Virus record (IMG/VR): IMGVR_UViG_3300047335_000108
Span: 1-45,283 of that record
Length of the DNA: 45,283 bases
Direction: 5' to 3' (one strand)
Source: a virus
Below the pieces are notes generated by a model that searched no databases, was not told where the DNA came from, and worked only from the letters and a program-made list of their open reading frames with translations. Positions 36,888 to 42,713 of this stretch are shown here, piece after piece. Within the stretch, counting starts at the first letter, position 1. Every line of letters starts with the position of its first letter. The translations under genes and the position numbers were made by a program.

Positions 36888-38326
36888 AACAACCCTCCGA
36901 CCGCCTCGACCCGGCACGACGTGAGAGCCGACGCCGCCGCGATGTGCCAGCCAGGGGGGAGGGGGAGGCCGTGAAGGGGGCCGAGCTCCAGGTCCGCGGG
37001 GACGCCGGGCTGGCGGATGGGAGACACGTGGTGGATCGAAATCTCGGCCGAATTTCGATGATCGGCGCCGTACAAATTCGGCACACGTTCGGCACGTCTC
37101 TTGCGGGCATGAGCGAGCTTATTGCCTTGAGATCGCGGACTTACACGCTGTACTAGGCGACCATCGACACCCGGCCTTCGAAGCCGAATGTCGCAGGTTC
37201 GACTCCTGCCGGGCGTACCACTTTCCGGCGAATTTGACGGGTCATCGGTGCCGCCTTGGGTCTCCAAGGCAATCCCGGCGTACAGATCCGGCACAGCTCC
37301 ACTGAGCTGCTGTTCGACGAGCTTCCCGACCTTGCGGCCCCGGAGCTTCGCGTAGGTGGTCTCGAGCAGGCGAGTCGTCGTGTGGCCCATCATCGGGGCG
37401 ATGTTCGCGAGCTCTACGCCCGCCTCCGCATGCCACGTCGCGAAGGCGCGACGGAAGTCGTTGGGGGAGTACCGGGGGATTCTCGCCCGTACGCACGCCG
37501 CCGCGATGTCCCGGATGTAGTTGCCGCTTCCCCACGGACGGAAGAGGAGATCCTTCCCGGGCGCGCACGCGAGGCACGCCTCCACGATCGGCCGCATTAG
37601 CTTCGTGATGGGGATCTCGCGAGCCGACGCATCCGTCTTGGTGCCGCGCAAATAGACGAGCCCCTCGTCGAGTCGCACGTCACCGCGTCGCGCGCGCACC
37701 GATTCGCTCCAGCGCGCTGACGTCGAGATCATGAAGAGGAAGTGGCCGAGGCGAATCTTCGGGAAGTGCGCGACGAGCGCTCGGAACTCGTCGGGCGTCG
37801 GGCACCTTTCCACCGGCGTATACGAGCCCTCCAAGTCCGGGGGCACGAGCGCCGCGATCTGCACATCGCGCGGAAACCGCTTGAGGTACTGACAAAGTCG
37901 GAGCACGCGAGCGAGATGCCGCCACTCCTTTTTGACCGTATATGCGCCCGCGCCTTCGCCCCGCCGCTGCTCGATGAACGCAAGCACGAGCGATTCCGTG
38001 ACCTTCACGAGAGGAAAAGACTCGCCCCAGACCCGCACGAAATGTCCGAGCTTCCCCTTCGCGGCCTCGATGGTCGGGACTGCATTCCCCCGGCGCTCCA
38101 TGTCCGCGATGAGAAGCGTCACCCCGTCGCCGAGGGACGTCGCGCACGCGGCTGCGTAATCCGGATCGGCGTATTGGCGCTCAAATTCGTTCGCCCTCGC
38201 GCTCGCGGCTTTTTCGTCCGTGCATCCGGTGGACTTCCGCTCGATGTACCCGTCGGCTCCGGGGACCCGGCACCAGATCGTGTTTCCCCGCCAATAGAGC
38301 CGCTTGTCGATGAGGGGCCTTCGCAT
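36884..38326 (-). CDS. int: Tyrosine-recombinase integrase with attP inside its frame, 480 aa
   Basis: ATG 38326 is chosen because GCGGAGGA lies six bases upstream and the conserved region starts at MRRPLIDKRLYWRGNTIWCR. Catalytic residues are R205 in STSARWSE, K230 in GTKTDA, R292 in NDFRR (Asn289 replaces the usual His), H315 in MGHTTT and nucleophile Y325 in ETTYAKL. Residues 370-386 are encoded by the tRNA-like attP core, and 94 residues follow. After integration at the matching host tRNA, everything past residue 370-386 is replaced by host sequence, as described for Myxococcus phage Mx8 IntP. The XF1762-like gene is coupled to the stop. Confidence 0.9.
   Translation of the reverse strand: MRRPLIDKRLYWRGNTIWCRVPGADGYIERKSTGCTDEKAASARANEFERQYADPDYAAACATSLGDGVTLLIADMERRGNAVPTIEAAKGKLGHFVRVWGESFPLVKVTESLVLAFIEQRRGEGAGAYTVKKEWRHLARVLRLCQYLKRFPRDVQIAALVPPDLEGSYTPVERCPTPDEFRALVAHFPKIRLGHFLFMISTSARWSESVRARRGDVRLDEGLVYLRGTKTDASAREIPITKLMRPIVEACLACAPGKDLLFRPWGSGNYIRDIAAACVRARIPRYSPNDFRRAFATWHAEAGVELANIAPMMGHTTTRLLETTYAKLRGRKVGKLVEQQLSGAVPDLYAGIALETQGGTDDPSNSPESGTPGRSRTCDIRLRRPGVDGRLVQRVSPRSQGNKLAHARKRRAERVPNLYGADHRNSAEISIHHVSPIRQPGVPADLELGPLHGLPLPPGWHIAAASALTSCRVEAVGGLL
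37077..37095. repeat. Direct repeats TTCGGCAC, candidate integrase arm sites
   Basis: TTCGGCAC at 37077-37084 is repeated at 37088-37095, 11 bp apart, about 75 bp from the attP core. Two copies one helical turn apart are a common form of arm-type integrase or accessory-factor site. A related TCCGGCAC lies on the other side near 37280. This is only suggestive. Confidence 0.3.
37171..37220 (+). other. attP core: 3' half of a tRNA (likely tRNA-Arg, UCG)
   Basis: On the + strand the region folds as an anticodon arm (loop CTTCGAA, anticodon TCG), a 5-base variable loop, a T arm GCAGG-TTCGACT-CCTGC, acceptor CGGGCGT, A and CCA. No matching 5' half (ACGCCCG acceptor strand) lies upstream within 80 bases. 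This is therefore the restored tRNA end of an attP site, not a working tRNA. It lies antisense inside the integrase gene, codons 370-386. Confidence 0.85.
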
Positions 38327-38481
38327 TCCGTCCTCCGCAAATATGCCTGCAACGCCTGTTCCGTGACCCGCAACTGAGACCCGATGAAATGATGCACCAT
38401 GCAATGCATGAGGCGCCGCGCCGTCCGCACTGAGACGGAGAGCCTCTCCGCCACTTCCGCCGGACCGAGGAGAGGAGTCAT
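38119..38481 (-). CDS. Excisionase-like HTH protein, 120 aa
   Basis: Residues 1-52 are an excisionase-type winged HTH: MTPLLGPAEVAERLSVSVRT, ARRLMHCMVHHFIGSQLRVT, EQALQAYLRRTECEG. The remaining 68 residues overlap the integrase frame and are low-complexity Ser/Gly/Arg, so the useful protein may be just the N-terminal part. It directs Int toward excision. Its Ser/Arg tail is unusual, and a lost early stop or sequence error is possible. Confidence 0.65.
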   Translation of the reverse strand: MTPLLGPAEVAERLSVSVRTARRLMHCMVHHFIGSQLRVTEQALQAYLRRTECEGPSSTSGSIGGETRSGAGSPEPTGTSSGSPPDARTKKPRARGRTNLSANTPIRITQPRARRPSATG

Positions 38482-39284
38482 AGCGCCGTCACGTCATCCC
38501 TCATCGCGCAGACCTTGCGCAGGATCGACTGCGTTTCAGCTGCCCAGTCGAAGACCACTTCCGAGCATTCCTTTTCGGAATATTTTTTCTGTTTTGCCGC
38601 CGCCTCCGCCTCCGCCGCCGCCGCCTCCGCCTCCGCCGCCGCCGCCGCCGCCGCCGCCTCCGCCTCCGCCGCCGCCTCCGCCTCCGCCGCCGCCGCCGCC
38701 GCCGCCGCCGCCCACCGCGCCGCCTCCGCCTCCGCCGCCGCCGCCGCCGCCTCCGCCTCCGCCGCCGCCCACCGCGCCGCCGCCGCCGCCTCCGCCGCCG
38801 CCGCCGCCGCCCACCGCGCCGCCGCCAAGCGATCGGCTGCATCCTTTAGCCCAGCCGCGCGGAGCGCAGCGACCGCGCACACCCGAACCGCCCAATCCGC
38901 GAACGCGAACGACCGTCGTCGGCGGAGTTGTTGAGACCCCGCCGTGTCAAGGAGGAGATTCTGGATCTCCTCGGGGAATGCGCGCGTGCGCATCTCATCG
39001 TTGGGCATCCGATCGTTGGTCGTCCGGACGAACCGCCCGATTACGGGACAGATGCACGGATGAGCGTCGGTCCAATTCGCGACGATCTCTTGATGGGGGC
39101 GACCGTCGCGCAGCATCTTGCGCACGTACGCCGCCTCCATGGCGCACGTCCCCTTGATCTGCCCGGTCCCCCCGGGACTATGCCCGCCGTGCCGGATCGT
39201 CTTCAAGAGCTCCGCATAGTCGACCCCCGGATCGACCGGCGCGCTCTCCTCGACGCTTACCTTTTCGCTCAACGACTCGTTCAT
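38478..39284 (-). CDS. Conserved phage protein with long alanine-repeat tail, 268 aa
   Basis: Residues 45-150 match a family widespread in phages and actinobacteria: GTCAMEAAYVRKMLRDGRPH, DAHPCICPVIGRFVRTTNDR, MPNDEMRTRAFPEEIQNLLL, ADWAVRVCAVAALRAAGL. After residue 152 the protein becomes an Ala/Glu helix with RWAAA blocks for about 78 residues, encoded by GCN triplets. A final part (KKYSEKECSEVVFDWAAETQ) follows. The role is unknown; the Ala segment may expand or contract by slippage. Confidence 0.7.
   Translation of the reverse strand: MNESLSEKVSVEESAPVDPGVDYAELLKTIRHGGHSPGGTGQIKGTCAMEAAYVRKMLRDGRPHQEIVANWTDAHPCICPVIGRFVRTTNDRMPNDEMRTRAFPEEIQNLLLDTAGSQQLRRRRSFAFADWAVRVCAVAALRAAGLKDAADRLAAARWAAAAAAEAAAAARWAAAEAEAAAAAAEAEAARWAAAAAAAAAEAEAAAEAEAAAAAAAAEAEAAAAEAEAAAKQKKYSEKECSEVVFDWAAETQSILRKVCAMRDDVTAL
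38598..38825. repeat. GCC/TCC trinucleotide repeat tract
   Basis: About 230 bp of nearly uninterrupted triplets (GCC, TCC, ACC on the + strand; GGC, GGA, GCG read as Ala and Glu codons on the minus strand) with three CCCACCGCGCC interruptions that encode Arg-Trp. It can slip in replication, altering protein length in steps of one residue. Several other frames across it read as poly-Pro or poly-Gly and are not genes. Confidence 0.85.
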
Positions 39285-39315
39285 CGCCTTCTCCTTATCT
39301 TTGCAAACTACACAC

Positions 39316-39534
39316 TCACTTCGCTCGCACGACGCAGAGGCATTCCGCGTCGTCCCATCGCCAGTACGTCGCGTCGGTGCGGACCAACGCGGGGCGCATG
39401 CCGTCGGGACACGAGCGGCGATAGCAGCCGGCTACGGCGCGGCGTTGATGCCATTCGACCGCGACGCTCGGGAGGCCGATGACGAGCGCGATCCACGCAG
39501 CGAGAAGGATGGCGATTTTTGCTTTCGAGGTCAT
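39316..39534 (-). CDS. Small membrane/secreted Cys-rich protein, 72 aa
   Basis: An N-terminal hydrophobic helix (KIAILLAAWIALVIGLPSVA, residues 5-24) is followed by a short Cys-rich outside domain: GCYRRSCPDGMRPALVRTD, then WRWDDAECLCVVRAK. This looks like a periplasmic or membrane-tethered mini-protein with two disulfides. It is the second leftward gene after the Cro-like gene, so it is expressed early or in the lysogen. Superinfection exclusion is a plausible but unproved role. Confidence 0.65.
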   Translation of the reverse strand: MTSKAKIAILLAAWIALVIGLPSVAVEWHQRRAVAGCYRRSCPDGMRPALVRTDATYWRWDDAECLCVVRAK

Positions 39535-39617
39535 GCCGCACCTTTAGCTGATAACTACACGTTTGCCACTGGTCGCCCGTCTACCCTTGCGCTTGACCGA
39601 TAGGCGGTCATGCTGCG

Positions 39618-39893
39618 CTATGCCGCGCGCGCTGCTGGTGGAACAAATCTCCTCTTCGGCGGAAGAGCCCACATCTGTTGCTGGATCCCAAACACCGCCG
39701 CAAATCGCGATGCCAGTTCGCGACCCGCCTTTCGATCCCCATACAGGATCCTCCAGATCGCGGACGGTTGGACTCCGACCCGAATCGCCGCCGAGGGAAC
39801 CGAGAGGTCGTTGCGATCAAGAAACAGCCAAAGCAGTCGCGATGCTTCGCAGAACTTTGGGCCTAGAACCAAACGATGCGACCGGTCACCCAT
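39618..39893 (-). CDS. Cro-like HTH regulator, 91 aa
   Basis: Starting at ATG 39893, residues 18-62 form a Cro/CI HTH: LWLFLDRNDLSVPSAAIRVG, VQPSAIWRILYGDRKAGREL, ASRFAAVFGIQQ. The gene begins at the leftward operator-promoter (39900-39928), just six bases from the -10-like CACCAT, so the mRNA may be leaderless. Position and size fit Cro, opposing the divergent repressor. The C-terminal QMWALPPKRRFVPPAARAA is basic. Confidence 0.7.
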   Translation of the reverse strand: MGDRSHRLVLGPKFCEASRLLWLFLDRNDLSVPSAAIRVGVQPSAIWRILYGDRKAGRELASRFAAVFGIQQQMWALPPKRRFVPPAARAA

Positions 39894-39899
39894 GGCGCG

Positions 39900-39928
39900 A
39901 TGGTGATTCCGTTTGGAATCGGTGTCAA
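39900..39928 (-). promoter_or_regulatory. Leftward early promoter with operator in spacer
   Basis: On the minus strand TTGACA (39928-39923) and CACCAT (39905-39900) are 17 bases apart. The spacer contains the palindrome GATTCC-N4-GGAATC (39905-39920). The arrangement equals that of the rightward promoter near 40479. Repressor bound here would block transcription toward the Cro-like gene, integrase and replication genes. A variant palindrome GTTCC-TTTC-GGAAC lies at 39951-39964 near the repressor start. Confidence 0.75.
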
Positions 39929-39973
39929 CACGAATCTGTAGCGCCGGGCAGTTCCTTTCGGAACCATGTAGGT

Positions 39974-40450
39974 ATGGCCGAAAAGGTTGAGATGACGGTG
40001 GGCGATCGGATCGCCTACGCACGGAGCGTCGCCAAGATTTCCACCAACGAGCTTCAGCGTCGAATTAGCGCCAAGCCGCGACGAAACGACAAGAAGCCCG
40101 GATCGAGTGGCAGTGTCAGTAAATACGAGAGCGGATTCATGAACCCGAAGCCGAAGGCCCTCGAAAGGCTTGCTGCTGCGCTGGGTGTAGAAAAGGCATG
40201 GCTTACGTACGGATCTGGGCCAATGACGCCTAACGGCGATCCGGGTCCGTCGCCCTGCACCGACGACGATCTTGCGACGACTCTCCGTTACTTCCCGCAC
40301 CGGTGGAAGAAGGACATCCGTCACCAGGCGGAAACGTGGGGCACAACGTCCCGCGTCGATAAGTCGATGCCCGTGGGCGGATGGAAGCGCGCGCTCGACG
40401 AGCTGACGGTGGTGTTTCACTCGAAGAAGCCCCCCAAAACGGAACCGTAG
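39974..40450 (+). CDS. Phage repressor, Xre-type HTH, 158 aa
   Basis: The ATG at 39974 opens MAEKVEMTVGDRIAYARSVA. An HTH follows (KISTNELQRRISAKP, SVSKYESGFMNPKPKALERL, AAALGVEKAWLTYGSGP), the Xre/CI pattern, with an unusual basic loop (RRNDKKPGSSG) between the helices. The C-terminal 75 residues (ATTLRYFPHRWKKDIRHQAE, KRALDELTVVF) contain no Ser-Lys LexA/CI peptidase dyad that I can see. The gene lies between two outward promoters whose operators it probably binds. ATG 39989 is an alternative start. Confidence 0.75.
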   Translation: MAEKVEMTVGDRIAYARSVAKISTNELQRRISAKPRRNDKKPGSSGSVSKYESGFMNPKPKALERLAAALGVEKAWLTYGSGPMTPNGDPGPSPCTDDDLATTLRYFPHRWKKDIRHQAETWGTTSRVDKSMPVGGWKRALDELTVVFHSKKPPKTEP

Positions 40451-40478
40451 ACCAGACAAGCTCGCTTAGCGATTCTAT

Positions 40479-40507
40479 TTGACACCGATTCCAATTGGAA
40501 TCACTAT
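40479..40507 (+). promoter_or_regulatory. Rightward early promoter with operator in spacer
   Basis: TTGACA (40479-40484) and CACTAT (40502-40507) are 17 bases apart with GATTCC-AATT-GGAATC (40487-40502) inside. The segment TTGACACCGATTCCAA is identical in the leftward promoter. A strong AAGGAGG follows before the ATG at 40528. It would start the recombination operon. Confidence 0.8.
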
Positions 40508-40527
40508 AGGTGCCAAGGAGGTCGCGC

Positions 40528-40698
40528 ATGGGCACGAACAGGCGAGTCTCGATTGAGGAGACGCTCGGCTTAGCCAGCGAGGAGATGGGGCTTTCGAGAG
40601 ATGCATGGCGCCGCTTGAGTGCCATGCAATGGGCGCTCTTGCGTACTGCAAGAATTCTTGCAGTTGACGCGGAGTCGCGCGTGGGAGGTGGGCGGTGA
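40528..40698 (+). CDS. Hypothetical first gene of the rightward operon, 56 aa
   Basis: The ATG at 40528 lies behind AAGGAGGTCGCGC and about 15 bases from the expected transcript start. The protein is helical (IEETLGLASEEMGLSRDAWR, AMQWALLRTARILAVDAESR), 56 residues. In lambdoid phages this first slot often holds a regulator or antiterminator; no motif shows that here. The TGA overlaps the next GTG. Confidence 0.6.
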   Translation: MGTNRRVSIEETLGLASEEMGLSRDAWRRLSAMQWALLRTARILAVDAESRVGGGR

Positions 40699-40793
40699 GC
40701 GACGCGATCTGCTTCGTGCTGGTCGGCGACTGCATTGTGCTGTCCATCGTGATCCTCGTTTGGCTGATGGACGGCGGAGGGCGACGCCGATGA
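40695..40793 (+). CDS. Single-pass membrane mini-protein, 32 aa
   Basis: GTG 40695 overlaps the previous stop, and the TGA overlaps the next ATG. The sequence MSDAICFVLVGDCIVLSIVI, LVWLMDGGGRRR is one hydrophobic span followed by Gly-Arg, a typical inner-membrane micro-protein. Perfect coupling on both sides supports translation. The function is unknown. Confidence 0.55.
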   Translation: MSDAICFVLVGDCIVLSIVILVWLMDGGGRRR

Positions 40794-41167
40794 GCGCCCA
40801 CTGGAAGCTCATTACGAGCGACGGCCGCGATCTCGGGACCTTCGAGGGAGCGAGCCCGCGCGAGGCGATCCGGGCGATGCTGACCGCGATAAGCGAGCAG
40901 TCCTACGTGGACGACGACACGACCGCACAGTTCATCGAACGCCTGGTCGCCGTGTGGGGAGGCCGCGTCGTCGGGCTAGGCTCGGTGCCGCCGCCTCCCG
41001 AGGACATCCGCGATCGAGACACGATGCCGATTCCGCCTCGCAGCTCGCGGTCGATGCGGGTCGCCGCGGAGTGCGGGGCTGCGACTCGCGCCGCAGAGCG
41101 AACCATCCGGCATGCGCGAGAGATCGCTGGCGACTCGGTCCGCGAGATCAAGGCGGAGGGGACGTGA
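40790..41167 (+). CDS. Hypothetical protein, 125 aa
   Basis: A 125-residue protein starting MSAHWKLITSDGRDLGTFEG with ATGA overlap. The first 65 residues look like a small alpha/beta unit (SPREAIRAMLTAISEQSYVD, AQFIERLVAVWGG). A Pro-rich linker and a basic helix (RAAERTIRHAREIAGDSVRE) follow. I do not recognise it. Position is early, ahead of recombination genes. Confidence 0.6.
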   Translation: MSAHWKLITSDGRDLGTFEGASPREAIRAMLTAISEQSYVDDDTTAQFIERLVAVWGGRVVGLGSVPPPPEDIRDRDTMPIPPRSSRSMRVAAECGAATRAAERTIRHAREIAGDSVREIKAEGT

Positions 41168-41349
41168 TGTCTCTGTTGGATGACGTGAGGGAGGCGATTC
41201 GCATGGCGAACGTCCTGGAGCGAATCCTCGTGCTCTACCGCATCCACGCCGCCACGCGTCGTGGAGCAAGGGATGCTGACGAGATCGCGTTCGCGCGCGC
41301 GGTAGCGAAAGAGCTCGAGACCTACGAGCCGAGCGGGAGGGGGACGTGA
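41167..41349 (+). CDS. Hypothetical protein, 60 aa (paralogue of the next gene)
   Basis: It starts at ATG 41167 (TGATG overlap). The protein is helical (LLDDVREAIRMANVLERILV) and ends EIAFARAVAKELETYEPSGR. Its C-terminal half is clearly similar to the next gene's (AADVFAALEAYEPSGR), so the pair arose by tandem duplication. Function unknown. Confidence 0.6.
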   Translation: MSLLDDVREAIRMANVLERILVLYRIHAATRRGARDADEIAFARAVAKELETYEPSGRGT

Positions 41350-41558
41350 TGGCGGACTATTTTGACGTCCCGGCATCGCAAATGGTGGTGGATCGCGAGA
41401 CGCACGAGCAGAGCGTCCGTAAGGCCGCGGTATTCGATCGCATCTTTGCTCGTTATCGAAGCGAGGTCGATGATTACGGGGATAGTCCGAGCTTACAGTT
41501 TGCGGCTGACGTCTTTGCGGCGCTCGAGGCCTACGAGCCGAGCGGGAGGTCAGGATGA
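41349..41558 (+). CDS. Hypothetical protein, 69 aa (paralogue of the previous gene)
   Basis: I use ATG 41349, overlapping the previous stop; GTG 41346 would add one residue. It reads MADYFDVPASQMVVDRETHE, then AAVFDRIFARYRSEVDDYGD, FAADVFAALEAYEPSGRSG. The pattern (V-F/L-x-R-I-x-x-x-Y-R ... YEPSGR) is shared with the upstream 60-residue protein. Its TGA overlaps the next ATG. Confidence 0.6.
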   Translation: MADYFDVPASQMVVDRETHEQSVRKAAVFDRIFARYRSEVDDYGDSPSLQFAADVFAALEAYEPSGRSG

Positions 41559-41785
41559 CCGCCCGGTACTCGCAGATCCCGGCCGCGCTGGTAACGGACC
41601 CGGACGAGGTGGACGAGATCCCCGTCGATGCGCTCGACGATCTCGTGGAGTGCGAGGTCTGCGCGGGCCCGTGCGTCGAGGACGACGGATGGTGGGAGTG
41701 CCCCGAGTGCTCGCGCATGGTCCGCGACGGCGACGAATGCCGGTGTTCGGGGGCAATGAGTTGGTTTGAGGAGTACGCATCATGA
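41555..41785 (+). CDS. Zinc-ribbon protein, 76 aa
   Basis: The sequence holds ECEVCAGPCVEDDGWWECPE, CSRMVRDGDECRCSG: two or three Cys pairs in a zinc-ribbon arrangement, with an acidic N-terminus (DPDEVDEIPVDALDDLV). It immediately precedes the exonuclease gene and overlaps it by four bases. A possible partner of the recombination proteins; unproved. Confidence 0.65.
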   Translation: MTARYSQIPAALVTDPDEVDEIPVDALDDLVECEVCAGPCVEDDGWWECPECSRMVRDGDECRCSGAMSWFEEYAS

Positions 41786-42711
41786 GCAATCTCGCGGAAG
41801 TTTTGGATCTCGACGACTTTGGTGCTGACGAGCTGCCCAGCGCAAAGATTATGCGCGGCCTCTCCGAGGCGAACTACCACGCCGACCAACTCGGCGACGG
41901 AGGTGGCCCCTCGCTGTCCTCCAGCCTCGCGAAAGTCCTCGTGACGAAGACGCCGGAGCACGCGCGCCTTTCTCATCCCCGGCTTCTCCGAGAGGGCGAG
42001 CCTGGCTTGAAGCGCGAGAACACCACGAGCCTTTCCGAAGGCACGATCCTGCATCGCCTCATCCTTGGAGCGGGCGGGGACCTCGTGCTCATCGAGGCCG
42101 ACGACTTCCGCACGAAGGCGGCGCAAGCGGCGCGCGATCTCGCGCTGTCCGAGGCGAAGATCCCGGTCTTGCGTGGGGACTTCGAGACGTACCAGAAGGC
42201 CGCGAGCGCGATTCGACGACGCCTTTTAGCCGACTGGGGAATTGAGCTCGACGGTGAGAGCGAAGTCGTGGTCGTGTGGTACGAGCGGGCCTTCGATGGG
42301 ACGCCAGTGCGTTGCCGCGCGCGCATCGACCACCTGTGGATCGACAAGGCCATCGCGATCGATCTCAAGACGAGCACGGATGTTTCGGCGGACGACTGCT
42401 CGCGCGCGATCTCGACGTACGAGTACCAGGTTCAGGATGCCGCATACCGGAGCGCGATTCGCGCGCTCTGCCCCGATGCTCGCAAGATCGACATGTCCTT
42501 CGCGTTCGCCGAGAAGGCCCCGCCAAACGTCGTAACGTGGGCGGAGCTCGACGGGGTATATCGCGATCTCGGGGAACAGCAGTGGCGCTACGCGGTCGAT
42601 ACCTGGGCCCGGTGCATCGAGAGCGGCGTGTGGCCCGCGACATACGCGAACGAGCGCGTCCGCGTCGCGCCGAAGCCGTGGGTGCTTGCCGCGTGGGAAG
42701 AGGAGGTCTGA
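41782..42711 (+). CDS. RecE/DUF3799-like PD-(D/E)XK exonuclease, 309 aa
   Basis: A phage recombination nuclease. Visible parts are an N-terminal ISEANYHAD-like segment, LSSSLAKVLVTKTPEHARLS (residues 45-65), TTSLSEGTILHRLILG (76-92, nuclease helix with His), VVVWYERAFDGTPVRCRARI and IDHLWIDKAIAIDLKTSTDV, where D and D-x-K form the PD-(D/E)XK core; then YEYQVQDAAYRSAIRAL. It produces 3' single strands for the ATPase/annealing partner encoded next. The length fits DUF3799. Confidence 0.8.
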   Translation: MSNLAEVLDLDDFGADELPSAKIMRGLSEANYHADQLGDGGGPSLSSSLAKVLVTKTPEHARLSHPRLLREGEPGLKRENTTSLSEGTILHRLILGAGGDLVLIEADDFRTKAAQAARDLALSEAKIPVLRGDFETYQKAASAIRRRLLADWGIELDGESEVVVVWYERAFDGTPVRCRARIDHLWIDKAIAIDLKTSTDVSADDCSRAISTYEYQVQDAAYRSAIRALCPDARKIDMSFAFAEKAPPNVVTWAELDGVYRDLGEQQWRYAVDTWARCIESGVWPATYANERVRVAPKPWVLAAWEEEV

Positions 42712-42713
42712 AG

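Noticed and set aside
37144-37220. A complete tRNA gene
   Set aside because: Anticodon arm, T arm, acceptor 3' strand and CCA are present but no D arm or matching 5' acceptor strand; it is an attP fragment.
38564-38581. ATTCC-TTTTC-GGAAT as a further immunity operator
   Set aside because: The centre is five bases, not four, the outer bases differ, and no promoter hexamers flank it.
38399-39157. Long + strand frame with poly-Pro and other frames with poly-Gly, poly-Arg over the triplet tract
   Set aside because: They are shadow frames of the GCN repeat; only the minus-strand Ala/Glu frame has a conserved domain attached.
39563-39973. In-frame upstream extension of the repressor to 39563
   Set aside because: It would run through the Cro-like gene on the other strand and the operator region, and its composition is shadow-like.
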